From: Prorocentrum cordatum
Taxonomy: Eukaryota; Sar; Dinophyceae; Prorocentrales; Prorocentraceae
Direction: 5' to 3'
NCBI GenBank assembly: GCA_963575745.1
Contig: CAUYUJ010014360.1
Span: 277,028 to 341,027 of the forward strand
DNA: 64,000 nucleotides
The notes beneath the pieces are model-generated. The model did not search any database. It saw nothing but the letters and a program-made list of their open reading frames with translations, and had not been told where the DNA came from. Below, in pieces: positions 1 to 10,619 of the stretch; the stretch's first letter is position 1; the number at the start of each line of letters is the position of its first letter. A program made the position numbers and the translations under genes.

Positions 1-118
1 CACTAGGGCGGCGGGGGCAAGCAGTGCACGCGGGGGGGGGGTTCGTGCACTCCTCGCTCTGCTCTCCCCTCCACCTGAGCCTTTCGCTCCCGCGACACCA
101 CATTATCCCTCCCGTCCT

Positions 119-143
119 TCGTCCCTCTCTCTTTCTCTCGCTC

Positions 144-174
<31 letters not shown>

Positions 175-232
175 ATGTCGCACTCTCTCTCTCTCTCTCT
201 TTTCTTTTTCTCTCTCTCTCTCTCTCGCCTAC
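119..232. repeat. (CT)n microsatellite
   Basis: Uninterrupted CT/CTT dinucleotide tract with short TTTCTTTC interruptions. Long open frames across it are low-complexity Ser/Leu runs in every phase and are not genes. Bases 1-118 upstream hold no recognisable feature. Confidence 0.9.
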
Positions 233-292
233 ATTACTCCGACCGTTTCCCGATGTATCCTTCACCCTCGCCCCTCCCCCTTTCTTCCTCTC

Positions 293-790
293 CTCTCGTC
301 CTATCCCTCTTTTCCTCCTCCTCCTCCTGCTCCTCCTCCTCGTCCTCCACCTGCTACTGCTGCTTCACTTATTCTCCTCGTTGTGCTGCTGCTTCTTCCC
401 TCCAGCTCTTGCCCCTGGTGTCCTACCATGTGCCTCGGCAGTCTTGGGGAGGCACCGGAGCCCACGGGGCCAAGAGGAACGCTCGGAGGCTCGGGATGGG
501 GGGGGGGAGGATGCGGGAAGAATCCCCCGTGACCTTCACGCTTCTTTCTCCGCCTCCTCCTCCTTTCCCTCCTCCTCCTCCCCCTCCTCCTCCTCCTCCT
601 CCTCCTCCTCCTCCTTTCCCTCCTCCTCCTCTCATGGCCTTCGTCCGCCTGTTCACCTTCATTCTCGCCCTTCTCCACCTCTTCTTCTTCTTCTTCTTCC
701 TCCTCCTCCTCCTCCTCCAACTACCACTCTTCTTCTTCTTCTTCTTCCTCCTCCTCCTCCTCCTCGAACGACCACTCTCTCTCCTCCACC
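293..790. repeat. Polypyrimidine (CCT/CTT)n tract
   Basis: CCT and CTT triplet runs, densest at 543-625 and 675-775, broken by a mixed-sequence island at about 410-530. Open frames here encode only Leu, Ser or Pro homopolymers on plus and Glu/Arg/Gly on minus, so I call no gene. Confidence 0.85.
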
Positions 791-1267
791 TCTGGCTCAT
801 GCTCATCCTTGTCCTCTTCGTGGAGCTCCGAGGCCAATGCGCCCTGCATTCTCGGCGTGCCGTGGCCAGTGACCCCTCTTGCGCTCCCTGGCCAACGCCC
901 CAGCCGCAGGGGACTTCGCCCGGGGCCGAGGGCGATCGTGTGGAAATGCTCGAGGACACCCGGGGGGGGGTAGTCCGCTGGGGCAAGCGGGGTCCTCGGG
1001 ATGTCGGGCGGCGGCTCAACTGCTCAAAGGAGCGCATACCCTGCAACACACTCTGACATGGTCTCTATCCTCCCCTCTCGATGGGCAGCCTGCTCCTCTT
1101 TGCCCAGGCTCTTCCCCTCCCAGGCCTCGCCAACCCGTGTGCTGTGGGGACTGCTGCCTGCCCAGAGCGGCGCCCAGCCAGCGCCCAGTCCACGCCCAGA
1201 CCAGAACGAAACCGATGGGGAAGTGCACGCAGTCCACGACGGTACCCATCGGTCGGCCGACGTAGGT
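791..1267. other. GC-rich unassigned stretch
   Basis: No repeat or coding region could be supported. Several short overlapping open frames exist on both strands, as expected from GC-rich DNA with few stop codons, and none has a recognisable motif. Confidence 0.5.
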
Positions 1268-1343
1268 AGAAACATGAAGTAGGAAGGCGCTGGAAGTAGG
1301 TTGGGTTCCGCCCGCCCCCTGAAGAGGACGGAAAAGGTGAAGC

Positions 1344-1428
1344 CACTCGATCGTTGAAGTAGGAAGGCGCTTAACATAGATTGGAACCTGGGACTCCCAA
1401 AATACCTACTTTCAACGACCGATGGGTA
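1344..1428. repeat. Small inverted repeat, ATCGTTGAAGTAGG type
   Basis: ATCGTTGAAGTAGG at about 1350 faces its reverse complement, CCTACTTTCAACGACCGAT, ending near 1425. Related ATGAAGTAGGAAGGCGC or ATGAAGTAGGAACGCGC sequence lies at 1273 and 11076, so the arm belongs to a dispersed repeat. Confidence 0.5.
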
Positions 1429-1599
1429 TTGGGGCTGAGGCGAGGTTGGAGTGCCCTCACCAGGCCACACCCGGCCTCCCTCAACGAGCTCGGGGCGGCC
1501 TGCCGACGGCCCGCTCTCAACGTCTCGGCGGGCTGATCGAGCCCACCGGCACCGGTACCGTAGTGCTGCACGACGCTTCTTCGTCGAAGCCTCGCAGAT

Positions 1600-1735
1600 C
1601 CACTGGGCCCACTGTTGGTAGGACGTGGAAGTAAGCGGTAATAGGCAAGCGAACGAGAGACGCATGTCCACTGGACCCACTGTTGGGAGGACGTGGAAGT
1701 AAGCGGTAATAGGCAAGCGAACGAGAGACGCGGAT
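1600..1735. repeat. 68-bp tandem duplication
   Basis: Two head-to-tail copies, from 1600 and 1668, share the block GGACGTGGAAGTAAGCGG and the following 30 bases almost without change. Period is 68 bp. No coding sense is apparent. Bases 1736-2000 hold nothing recognisable. Confidence 0.9.
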
Positions 1736-2000
1736 CTGCCGACCACTGATCTCATTGATCTGGGCTGCGCGCTCGGCGGGCCTTCCCAGTGCAGCTCAAA
1801 CATGATGCACGTGGGTATGATTAAAAACATGACGGTGATGAAGGACCGCAGCGCAATCCCCTGTATCGGGACCTAGAGTCGAAGACGACTGCGAGCGCTG
1901 CGCAATGAGGAACTCTGCCCAGTGCCAGCGCGCATCAGCTCGACCATCCTAGAGGTCTGGCTTAATATCCGCCAGTGCCGCGACGCGCTAGGTGGAATGT

Positions 2001-2131
2001 CCTTAGCTTTGGGTCGGGCGTGTCCCCCTACATGCGGATTTTGAGCGAAAAATTAGAAATACTCCCCAGACCATTGTTTTACTATTTGTGAATACTCCTC
2101 CTGTAGAGGGACAGGCCCGATTTAACCTTAG
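2001..2131. mobile_element. Short terminal-inverted-repeat element, family A copy 1
   Basis: Element body 2007-2125 has ends TTTGGGTCGGGCGTGTCCCC (from 2008) and GAGGGACAGGCCCGATTTAA (to 2125), inverted repeats of each other. CCTTAG at 2001-2006 and 2126-2131 is the probable target-site duplication. The AT-rich interior contrasts with GC-rich flanks. It matches copies at 16136-16307 and 17777-17940 in both termini and, with the 16136 copy, in an inner CCCCAGAC block. No coding capacity, so nonautonomous. Confidence 0.8.
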
Positions 2132-2268
2132 ATCCTCAAGAACCCTCAACGTTGAGAAGGACCCTCGGACCCCCAACTCGCTGGACTCCTGGACGCTCCG
2201 GGCCACCCGGCGGACTGGACCCGATCCGCCCGCTGTCCACGCGAGTCCAGGCTCCAAAGGCTCCCAAC

Positions 2269-2297
2269 TTCGCGCTTCGCGCTGCGCGAAGCGCGAA
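2269..2297. repeat. Perfect 29-bp palindrome
   Basis: TTCGCGCTTCGCGC is followed, across one centre base, by its exact reverse complement. Related CCGCGAAGCGCGAA sequence with a downstream TCGCGCCCTCGAGGG block recurs near 2373 and 15921, so it is part of a dispersed repeat. The rest of 2132-2730 has nothing further I can name. Confidence 0.7.
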
Positions 2298-2730
2298 ATG
2301 TGAATCACTTCGCGCTCTTGCGCCGCCTCACAGGGGAGAAGAGGAGGATGAGGAGGAGTCGGAGCCGAACCGCGAAGCGCGAATAACTTCGCGCCCTCGA
2401 GGGCGCCCTTGAGACTCCCCTGTGGGCTTTGGGCTTCCATGCGTTTCCAAAGGAGTCCGATCCCACCGGATCTCAAGGTGGGTCCCGCCCCGTCTGCCCG
2501 CAGGCATTGGACTCAGGGGCACTTCGGAGGTACCAAGCCTGACTGTACCATTTCCCGATGCCTGGGGGCGTGGTTTAGAGTCCAACCTTCCAGCATACCC
2601 GCTCGCATTGTCTCAGGGGCCCGCCCACGGACTCTCTCGGTGGGCCTTTCGGGCCATCTTGGAGCATGTCGGGGCCGGCCCAGGAGGCCAGCATCGCTGA
2701 GAAGCCAGGAAGTTATGTCGTGAACTTCTG

Positions 2731-2807
2731 TGTGATTCCACCACAACCGCCTGTTCGGTCTCAAGAGCGCCCAAAACGGCTCAGTTGGTCCAAGATTACG
2801 CCAAGAC
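2731..2807. repeat. 77-bp direct repeat, copy 1
   Basis: GTGTGATTCCACCACAACCG followed by CGGTCTCAAGAGCGCCC and a CCAAGATTACGCCAAGA end. It recurs with few changes at 3830-3906. The two copies bracket about 1.0 kb that contains the 300-bp tandem repeat. Confidence 0.8.
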
Positions 2808-2879
2808 GGCCCCCGAGGCTTCAGACAGGAACACGAAATGCCTCCAAGACGGCCCTACAAGTCTCGTCAAAAATAAACT

Positions 2880-3250
2880 GGCACGCAACTCAATATCGGA
2901 ACGCTTGATAATACGGACACTTATCAGAAAACGCATTTTTCAATGCTGTGAGGGTATTGCCGGATTTCGGAAATCCTTGGGTCTGTGCGAGAGATTTGTT
3001 AGACAAACTATTGTGTTGCTTTTCAGTATTGAAAGTTGAAGCAATTTCCAAACTATTTGTTAGATGCGCCATCGTTGTGCTTTTCAACAGTTGACAAGTT
3101 GAAGCAGTTTTTATGATTGAAAGCGGATTGAACCCAACCTGTAGAGATTGAAAGTTCAATCCTGGACTCTTGGGATTCAAAGATTGAACATCGAACATTT
3201 CAATCTGGAACTTTTCAGATTGAAAGATGCATCTCTGAACATTCCAATCT
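2880..3250. other. AT-richer stretch with GATTGAA/TTCAATC repeats
   Basis: Short, irregularly spaced GATTGAAAG and TTCAATCTGG words in both orientations from about 3115 to 3250. No coding sense. Possibly the degenerate edge of the neighbouring tandem repeat. Confidence 0.4.
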
Positions 3251-3263
3251 GGTACCCGGCTCC

Positions 3264-3829
3264 TTCTGGATTCAAACATCAAAGGAGAGAGCCGTGGGGC
3301 TCTCAACTTCTCAAGGCTTCAGTTCTCGACCCTTGGCCCTCCGAGGTGGAATATTCAAAAGTACAATCAAAAATCCCAAAAAGGACGCGCGGTAAGGACA
3401 CAAGACCCTTGGAAACCGAAGTTGGGATTTTTGGGGCGGCGGACGACCTGGGCAAGGGTACCCCGAGCAAGGACGCAAGGGTACCCTGAGCAAACTCGCG
3501 CGTCCTCATTCGGGTTTTTGACTGTACGGTGCTTTTTGTTCAATCTGCCATTCTCCCGGCACCTTCTGGATTCAAACATCAAAGGAGAGAACCATGAGGC
3601 TCTCAACTTTTCAAGGCCTCAGTTCTCGACCCTTGGCCATCCGAGGTGGAATATTCAAAAGTACAATCAAAAATCCCAAAAAGGACGCGCGGTAAGGACA
3701 CAAGACCCTTGGAAACCGAAGTTGGGATTCGTGGGGCGGCGGACGACCTGGGTAAGGGTACCCCGAGCAAGGACGCAAGGGTACCCTGAGCAAAGTCGCG
3801 CGTCCTCATTAGGGTTTTTTGACTGTACT
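3264..3829. repeat. 300-bp tandem repeat (about 1.9 copies)
   Basis: Sequence from TTCTGGATTCAAACATCAAA (3264) recurs exactly 300 bp later (3564) and the copies stay aligned to about 3829. Shared landmarks include CAAAAATCCCAAAAAGGACG and GGTACCCCGAGCAAGGACGC. A third partial copy, starting AGGAGAGAACCATG, resumes near 3905-3965. The open frames in it repeat with the unit and have no motif. Confidence 0.9.
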
Positions 3830-3906
3830 GTGTGATTCTACCACAGCCGCCTTTTCGGTCTCAAGAGCGCCCAAAACGGCTCAGCTGGTCTAAGATTACG
3901 CCAAGA
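3830..3906. repeat. 77-bp direct repeat, copy 2
   Basis: Second copy of the 2731-2807 unit, joined directly to the end of the 300-bp array and to the partial third copy. Bases 3966-4250 hold no recognisable gene. Confidence 0.8.
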
Positions 3907-4254
3907 GGAGAGAACCATGGGGCTTCCAACTTTCCAAGGCTTCGATTCTCGACCCTTGGCCCTCTGAGGTGGCATATTGAAAAAGCACGATGCTGTTTTC
4001 AATCCGCCCATTCTTGGGAACCCCCAAACCGGGTGGTGAGATACCAGGTGGCGACCTGGAATCCCCAAAAAGGTCACCGCTGGATTTGGGGACACGGGGT
4101 CACCACCGGGTTTTGTGACTCCTGGACCCACCAGTGTTCGGGACATCGGAAAACCGCACGAGTCCCAAAACTGGGCGGTGACACCAAATCGCCCGAGACT
4201 CACCGCCAGGTGTTGTCCACCACGTTTGGGGATTACCGAATGCAGCGGCAGCGG

Positions 4255-4575
4255 CTTCCGGAAATCCATCCGACCGATAAACCGATCAACCGATAAAAAC
4301 TAATCGGTTGAACGGTTTGCAAACCGATCAACCGAAAAAACGATATAATTTGATCGGTTTATCGGTGGATCGGTCGCTCAACCGAAAAAACGATAATCTT
4401 CGTATGCGAACATAGAGGCGATTGCTGGCGCGCCCCCCTCTCTTCGTCGGTTTATCGGTTTATCGGTTTATCGGTTCATCGGTTGACTGGCTGGTCTGAG
4501 ACCGCTGGGGGGGAACCTGTGGAGGCGATCCTTGTGCCGCATATCGGTTTATCGGTTTATCGGGTTATCGGCTGG
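4255..4575. repeat. TTTATCGG-type minisatellite, array 1
   Basis: Words CCGATAAACCGATCAACCG and TCGGTTTATCGGTTTATCGG alternate in both orientations, with a short unrelated break at about 4400-4440 and 4495-4540. The same family returns at 8366-8622. Mixed orientation makes the array rich in dyads. It does not match the TTTAGGG plant-type telomere repeat. Confidence 0.85.
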
Positions 4576-4789
4576 TTGTCAGTCCCCCGCCGCGACGACG
4601 ACGGCGACGGCGACGGCGTGAGTTTTGTGTTTGGCTCTGGCGCGGGCGGCGCACCCCGCTCTGGGGCGGCTCGGCTTGATCAGCCTGAATCTCTGGCGCG
4701 GACGGAGTCCCGCACGGGTCCGAGCATCTCCCGCCGCGCGCGATGCTTTGCGCGGGTAGCGCAGGGCCTGCGAGGGTCTCAGGCGACAG

Positions 4790-5205
4790 TGGCCGAACCA
4801 ACTTGGGGCAGGGCATATGCGAGGTCGTTGTCTCAGACGAAAGTGGCCTGAAGAGGTCAGCTATAGGCGTCTCGGAAGCCGCTGTTGCGAGGATGTCGCA
4901 GGCGAAAGTGGTCGGACCGCCATGGGGTAGGGCACCTCCGAAGTCAGAAGTGCGAGGGCGCCCCGGGCGAAAATTGTCTGAACATCGCATCCCGGGGCAG
5001 ATCGGGGGTCAGACTATTCCAAGGCTGGGCGCATCCCCCCCAGGTGAACGAGGCGAGTTTCTGCGCGGGCGGAAATGGCCAGCACAAATTGGGGCAGGGC
5101 ATATCAGAGGTCAGCGTTGCGAGGATGTCTTAAGATGAGGAACGGGAAGGTCATGCTGATGGCAATGATGGCGATGGCGGCAGCCGCGCGGGAGGCAGTC
5201 TGGAT
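4790..5205. repeat. Duplicated segment, copy 1
   Basis: About 400 bp that recurs at 6765-7150. Shared landmarks are GGTCGGACCGCCATGGGGTAG (here split by single changes), GGGCACCTCCGAAGTCAGA, AGATCGGGGGTCAGACTA and GATGGCGATGGCGGCAGCCG. Inside are several copies of a short module close to GAGGATGTCTCAGGCGAAAG. No stop-free frame is conserved between the copies, so I do not call it coding. Confidence 0.85.
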
Positions 5206-5309
5206 CACATTGTACGAAAGGACGGACGGCGATCGGCTCCAGGAGCAGAGCCTCGACAAGACTCCACGAGGAGCAGAGCCCCGACAAGACTCCGCGAGAG
5301 GGGAAAGAG

Positions 5310-5480
5310 AGGGAGGAAGGGGAAGAGGAGAGGGGAAATGCGAAACCCCTAAAGCGCAATGAAGGAGGGGGAGGGGGAGAAGGAGCCCCCCCCCCACCCC
5401 GCCTAAGCACGGTAGAAACCGACAACATCCTAGCCCGAAGTGCCCCGCCAGATGTCGCTTCCCGCAAGACCGCCTGCGCG
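5310..5480. repeat. Duplicated segment, copy 1, second part
   Basis: GAGAGGGGAAATGCGA to CCCGCCAGATGTCGCTTCCC recurs with small changes at 7405-7545. With the preceding entry it shows that about 700 bp was duplicated and then diverged in the middle (5206-5309 versus 7151-7404). Confidence 0.8.
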
Positions 5481-5708
5481 CGGAGCATCTGCAAATCACA
5501 GGTCGGCAGGGGGCAAATGTACCACAGGACGGCTGGTGCCACCGACCACTCTCTCCTCTGGCCACCCCTCTGGCCACCCCCCGCCACCGACCACTCTCTC
5601 CTCTCCCTCGTCACCCGTCACCCCCCTCCAAGTCATCCACGTGTGTCCTCGACGGCGACGGCGACGATGGCAGGGAGCGACGCGCGTCATATTTGATAGG
5701 GCGCGACA

Positions 5709-6300
5709 CTACCCCTGCAGATGCGCCCGCCTCTCCGCGCGCGTCGGCTGGCCACGTCGGCGCGCCGACGCGTCCTTCCGAAGCTTCTTGCTCCGGTTGC
5801 GTCGGCGCGTCGCCGCCTCCTCGCGGAGCTTCGCGAGGAGCTCCTGGGAGGCCGCGTCGCCGGCCGCGTCGGCGTCGCGCGGCAGCCAGATGCACGCGGC
5901 GCCAGGCGCGCCGGCCGCGCCGCCAGCGACCTCGTCCAGCACATGCTCGGCGCCATCGCTGCCGCGCTCGCGGGCCGCGCGCAGCAGCGCGCGGAGCAGC
6001 TCCCTTCGCCAGAGCGCGCGGGCGGCGCAGCGCTCGGATCAGGCTGCGCCGCCGCCTGCGGCCCCGCCTCGTCCTCGAGGTCCAGGTCGCTCGCGCGGGG
6101 GCTCGGTGGCGTCGACTCGCCGCCTCCTCCCTCGTCCTGGTGCTGCTCGGCCGGGGCAGAGGGTCCCGCGCTGGCGGGGCCTGCTGCTCGGCCGGGGCGG
6201 GGCCTGCTGCTCGGCTGGGGCGGATGGCCCCGCGCTGCCGAGGCCGCCCCCCTTCGTTGGCTGGGGCGTGGTCGGGCCCTGCTCTCCACTCGGCTCAGGC
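5709..6300 (-). CDS. Candidate 3' part of a protein-coding gene, function unknown
   Basis: On the minus strand, a frame ending at TAG 5709-5711 reads upstream to about 6030 with strongly GC-biased third positions and a helical, charged composition: LLRALLRAAREREG-like, then CIWLPRDADAAGDAA, ELLAKLREEAATRRR and a basic tail ending RRAHLQG. Just upstream in another phase is an acidic stretch (SDLDLEDEAGPQ, about 6060-6100) that also looks coding, so an intron, frameshift or assembly error separates them. The start is not determined. I recognise no family; the basic C-terminus could be a nucleic-acid or nuclear-targeting tail, which is inference only. Confidence 0.4.
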
Positions 6301-6519
6301 TCCTCTCGGGCTGGCCTTCCCCTGGGGATCGAGACCTCGATGGTGCTGCGGGCGGCGCCCGCAACAGGTGCGGCGGCGGGGGGCCGCCTGGGGGCCTCGG
6401 CCCGCGCTGCGACGCAGCGCGCGCTAAGTGCGGCGGCGGGTGCCCGATAGGGGGCACGCGCGCGCGGCGGCGCATCCGCGCGGCCGCCCAACGAAACTGC
6501 TTGACCCAAAACCGCAACA

Positions 6520-6764
6520 ACAACGCTCCACGAGGGCCTCTGAGCGAGTGCCCTTGGAGCTGTCGCGAAGCCCTGGGAAGGGCCCCGGAGGGCTCAATCA
6601 GAACCGAGAAATCCCTCTTCGGTCGTCTTGGGGCTCTCTTAGGCTTTCCCTAGTGCCATCGGAGAGGCCCAGGACGGCTCCAGGACAGCTTCAACAGGGC
6701 CGCCGGAGGGACACAATTAGGATCACCCGGGAGGCTTCTGCCAGGTGATCTTGCGGCGGGAGAC
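6520..6764. other. Unassigned stretch
   Basis: No repeat or gene identified. It contains a few GGCTCCAGGACAGCTTC-like words that resemble the degenerate CCAAGAGG family found elsewhere in the window, but too few to call an array. Confidence 0.4.
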
Positions 6765-7150
6765 CGAGAGTTATGAGGGCGTCTCATGCGAAAGTGGCCT
6801 GAACAGGTCAGCTCTACGCGTCTCGGAAGCCACTGTTTCGAGGGCGTCGCAGGCGACAGTGGCCGGACCGCCGTGGGGCAGGGCACCTCCGAAGTCAGAG
6901 GTGCGAGGGCGTCTCGGGCGCAAGTGGCCTGAACGCCGCATCTCGGGGAAGATCGGGGGTCAGACTACGTGAGGGCAGGGCGCGCCCCACGTCAACGCTG
7001 CGAGTTTTTGTGTAGGCGGAACTGGCCAGCACAATTTGGGGCAGGGAAGAATATCAGAGGTGAGCGTTGCGAGGATGTCTCAGGATGAGGATGAGGAAGG
7101 TCATGCTGATGATAATGATGGCGATGGCGGCAGCCGCGCGGGAGGCAACA
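6765..7150. repeat. Duplicated segment, copy 2
   Basis: Second copy of the 4790-5205 segment, carrying the same order of landmarks, including GGGCACCTCCGAAGTCAGA and GATGGCGATGGCGGCAGCCG. Confidence 0.85.
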
Positions 7151-7404
7151 TCTGGCCGCGCTGACACAATCCCTCACATGGGTGGCCCAGCATGGCTTCC
7201 CGACTCGCCGGTCGCACAAAGAGCAGACGATGACGTCCCGTTGGTTTAAAGGCCCGGGTGGTTTATCATACGGGCCGCCGCGCATGGCTGAGAGTTGCGC
7301 CCGGATCCGCAATAGGACACGTGACGCCAGCAGCTTTCGCCGCAGCTCGCGCTACAGTGATAACCTGATACGGCTAAGACCGAGGGGGGGAGGAGAAGGA
7401 GGAT

Positions 7405-7545
7405 GGGGGAGGAGGAGAGGGGAAATGCGACCCCCCAAAGCCCAGAGAAGGAGAGGAAGGGGGAGCTGGAGGCACCCCCGCCAAAGCGCTGTAGAAACCG
7501 AAAACGTCCTAGCCCGAAATGCCCCGCCAGATTTTGCTTCCCACG
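7405..7545. repeat. Duplicated segment, copy 2, second part
   Basis: Counterpart of 5310-5480, with GAGAGGGGAAATGCGA followed by the TAGAAACCG and CCTAGCCCGAA landmarks. Bases 7151-7404, between the two parts, are unique and without a recognisable gene. Confidence 0.8.
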
Positions 7546-8330
7546 AACCCCGCCCTCCCCCCGCCACTCCTCCCTCCACCCCTCCTTCCCAACTCCAATC
7601 CCCCTCCCCCATCCCTATTCCCTCCACCCCTCCATCCCCTCTTTTCTCAAATGCCCCTTCCCGAATCGAATCCAACCCTCCCTCCCTCCATCTCTCCTTC
7701 CCGCCCTCCCCCCTTTCCAGTTTTTCTTTCTGGATGGGCCTGGGCGCTGGGCCTGGGAGAGGAGGAGACAGGAAATTCGAAATTCCCCAATCCGAAAGAG
7801 GGATGGGAGGGGAACAAGGGAGGGGAATGGGGGACGGATGTGAGAGTGTGGGCAGGAGGGGAAGAGGGAGGGAGGACGAGCTCCCCAGGAATGGTGGTCA
7901 GCTGGAACGCCGAGAAGGGGCTCACGGGGGCCGCGGCCCTGTGCGCGCAGAACCATGGGCGTCGGGGCCAGTGAGGGAGGGAGGGAGGAGAGGGAGGGAG
8001 GGAGGATCGGAACGGAGGAGGGAGGAGGAGGAGGAGGAGGAGGAGGAGGAGGGAGGAGGAGGAGGAGGAGGCGGAGGCGGAGGAGGACTAGGAGGAAGAG
8101 GAAGGGGAGGCGGAGGAGACTAGGAGGAAGAGGGGGAGGGAGGACTAGGAGAACCATGGGCGTCGGGGCCAGTGAGGGAGGGAGGGAGGAGAGGGAGGGA
8201 GGGAGGGAGGATCGGAACGGAGGAGGGAGGAGGAGGAGGAGAGGGAGGAGGAGGAGGAGGAGGAGGCGGAGGCGGAGGAGGACTAGGAGGAAGAGGAAGG
8301 GGAGGACTAGGAGGAAGAGGAGAGATAATT
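7546..8330. repeat. Polypyrimidine then polypurine tracts with a 201-bp tandem duplication
   Basis: CCCTCC-rich DNA (7546-7735) gives way to GGA-rich DNA (7975-8330). Within the latter, ACCATGGGCGTCGGGGCCAG recurs 201 bp apart (about 7952 and 8153) and each copy runs into a GGA/GGC expansion. Open frames are Pro/Ser/Leu or Gly/Arg/Glu homopolymers. Confidence 0.85.
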
Positions 8331-8365
8331 TCGAAGGATTACCCATTGGACAACCACGACAACGC

Positions 8366-8622
8366 CGGGCCGATAAACCGATCAACCGATCAACCGATAA
8401 ACTGAAACATCCGATATACCGATAAACCGATAAACTGATAAAGCCAAGCTGTGCTGAGATTCGGGCACGCATGCGATGAGTCGGTTTAGTGGTTGATCGG
8501 TTTATCGGCAGATCGACCGATAAACCGATATAATCATATCGGTTTATCGGTCGATCTGCCGATAAACCGATCAACCGAAATAGTTTATCGGTTGATCCGT
8601 TCATCGGTTTATCGGTTTTATG
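8366..8622. repeat. TTTATCGG-type minisatellite, array 2
   Basis: Same family as 4255-4575, again with units in both orientations. It contains the perfect palindrome listed separately. Confidence 0.85.
8491..8576. repeat. Perfect 86-bp palindrome (41-bp arms, 4-nt centre)
   Basis: Left arm 8491-8531 starts GGTTGATCGGTTTATCGG and ends CCGATAAACCGATAT. The centre is AATC (8532-8535). The right arm 8536-8576 is its exact reverse complement; I compared the arms base by base. It could extrude as a long hairpin. Confidence 0.95.
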
Positions 8623-8699
8623 TTCGTGTCCTGCGGCTGCAATCGGATTACCAACATTCCCACTCCGAGGGCTCTCCCCGTGGCTCTCTCCGGAGCCTC

Positions 8700-9150
8700 C
8701 CTTGGCGGGCCGGAGCGCGGCGGGCGCCCTTGGCGAGGAGGCCCTTGCCGGGTCGGCCGACGGCGCTCGGGGCGGAGAGGCCTCGACAGGGACCTTCCGC
8801 TGTTCCACAAGGGGGGGCCGGAGACAGTGCGCACGCCATGCGCGGCGGGCGCCCGGGCGAGAAGGCCCTTGTCGGGTCGGCCGAAGGCGTTCGGGGCGGA
8901 GAGGCCTCAAAAGGGACCTTCAGATATTCCACAATGGGGGGCCAGAGACAGTGCGCACGCCATCAGGTGGGAAAGGAGAACGGTACTCATGATGCACAAG
9001 ACGTTGAAGGCACTGATTGAGTGGAGAGGCCTTTAAAGGAACCTTCAGATATTCCACAAGGGGGGCCAGCGACAGTGCGCACGCCATCAGGTGGGAAAGG
9101 AGAACGGTACTCATGATGCACAAGGCATTGAAGGCACTGATTGGGTAAGG
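8700..9150. repeat. Tandem repeat of about 125 bp (four diverged units)
   Basis: Units end in GACAGTGCGCACGCCAT. The first two share GCGCGGCGGGCGCCC and AGGCCTCGACAGGGACCTTC-like text. The last two share GGTGGGAAAGGAGAACGG, spaced 124 bp apart. Successive units have turned over part of their sequence. Confidence 0.8.
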
Positions 9151-9329
9151 AACCATCGGATGAGGAATCCAGGGTCTGGAAGCCGGTGGGACTCCAATCG
9201 TGGATTGGCCGTGGGTATCGCCGCCGCCCTCGTCAGATAAGGAATCCTCCAGGGCCGGAAGCCTCATCCGCGCTATCCTTAACGAACGCCACCGCCGTAA
9301 TGCAGGAGGAAGGGGAAAACAAAAAGGGA

Positions 9330-9955
9330 GGACGGAGGGCGAAATGGGGAAGAGGGACATCGCATAGAGGGTGGATGGGTTCATGATGCGTGCCCGAAGC
9401 TACCTAGGATCCCGTGCAAGGATCCAGCTTGAATCGCGGGGGGGATGGAGAACGACGAATAGGCAAACGCCACTGAAACCGCGAGAGGGAGGGGGGACGA
9501 GGACGGAGGGAGCGCCACTTGGATCGAGAGAGGGCGGGAACACCACTGGGATCGCGAGAGGGAGGGCGCACGAGGAGGGAGGGCGCACCACTGGCATCGC
9601 GATAGGGAGGGGGGGCGAGGAGGGAGGGAGCACCACTGGAATCGAGGGAGGGAGGGAGGGAGGGCACGAGGAGGGAGGGAGCATCACTGGAACGCGACGG
9701 GGAGGGGAGCACCACTGGAATCGCGAGGGGTGCGGCGCACGAGGGTAGAGCGACGGCACGAGGAGGGAGAAGCACCACTGGCATCGCGAGAGGGAGGGAG
9801 GGAGGGCACGAGGAGGGAAGGGCGCCACTGGAGCACGAGGAGGGAGAAAGCAAGAGGAGGGAAGAGCACCACTCGAACACGAGGAGGGAGGAAGCACGAG
9901 GACGGAGGAACACCACTTGAGCACGGGGAGGGTAAGCACCACTGGAGACCGTGTG
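9330..9955. repeat. GGGAGGGAGCACCACTGG minisatellite
   Basis: Irregular 30-45 bp units built from CACGAGGAGGGAGGGAG, CACCACTGGAATCGCGAG and GAGGGAGG. Period varies because of internal GGGAGG slippage. Bases 9151-9329 upstream hold nothing recognisable. Confidence 0.85.
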
Positions 9956-10084
9956 GGCCAAACCCATGGGAAAGCCGCTGGCCAAAGGCTCCCGCCCCTG
10001 CCGTGAGGATGGAAGGGGGAGGGCGTAGAGGAGGACACCGACGTGAGGGATCATGGCGATGGGGGCGCTGGGTTGTGCAGAGCC

Positions 10085-10580
10085 CTGGGGCCACTTGAAC
10101 ATCCCACCCGTCCGACCCGCCTCGTCTGTTGGACTCGCTCCGCCCGGCCACGCTCAAGAGGGCCCTGCAGTCGAATGTCCCGCTCGCCCGACCCACCTCG
10201 CTCGCTGGACCCGCTCCGCCTGGCCACGCACGAGGAGAGCCCTGCACTGTCCCGCCCGCCGGGCCCGCCTCGTTCCCTGGACCCGCACCGCTCGGCCACG
10301 CTCGAGCAAGCCCTGCGACTTGATGCCCCGCCCGCCCGAACCCGCCTCGTTTGTTGTGCCCGACACCCCCAACTGCATATGCGAGAGTCTTGCGCTTTCA
10401 TGTCCCGTCCTCTCGGCCCGCATCGTTCATCAGCCCCGACCCCCCACAACTACGTGAGAGAGAGGGAGAGAGAGAGAGAGAGAGAGAGAGAACAAAAAAA
10501 AGAGAGAGAGCCCTGCACTTTTACGCCCCGCCCGCTCGACCCGCCTCGTTCGATGGCCCCGTCCCCCACAACTACGTGAG

Positions 10581-10619
<39 letters not shown>

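Noticed and set aside
24-1056. Long Ser/Leu/Pro-rich open frames on both strands
   Set aside because: They follow CT and CCT triplet runs; every phase is open because the repeats contain no stop codons.
4255-4575. Telomere-like repeat
   Set aside because: TTTATCGG in both orientations is not TTTAGGG or another known telomere repeat, and it is interstitial.
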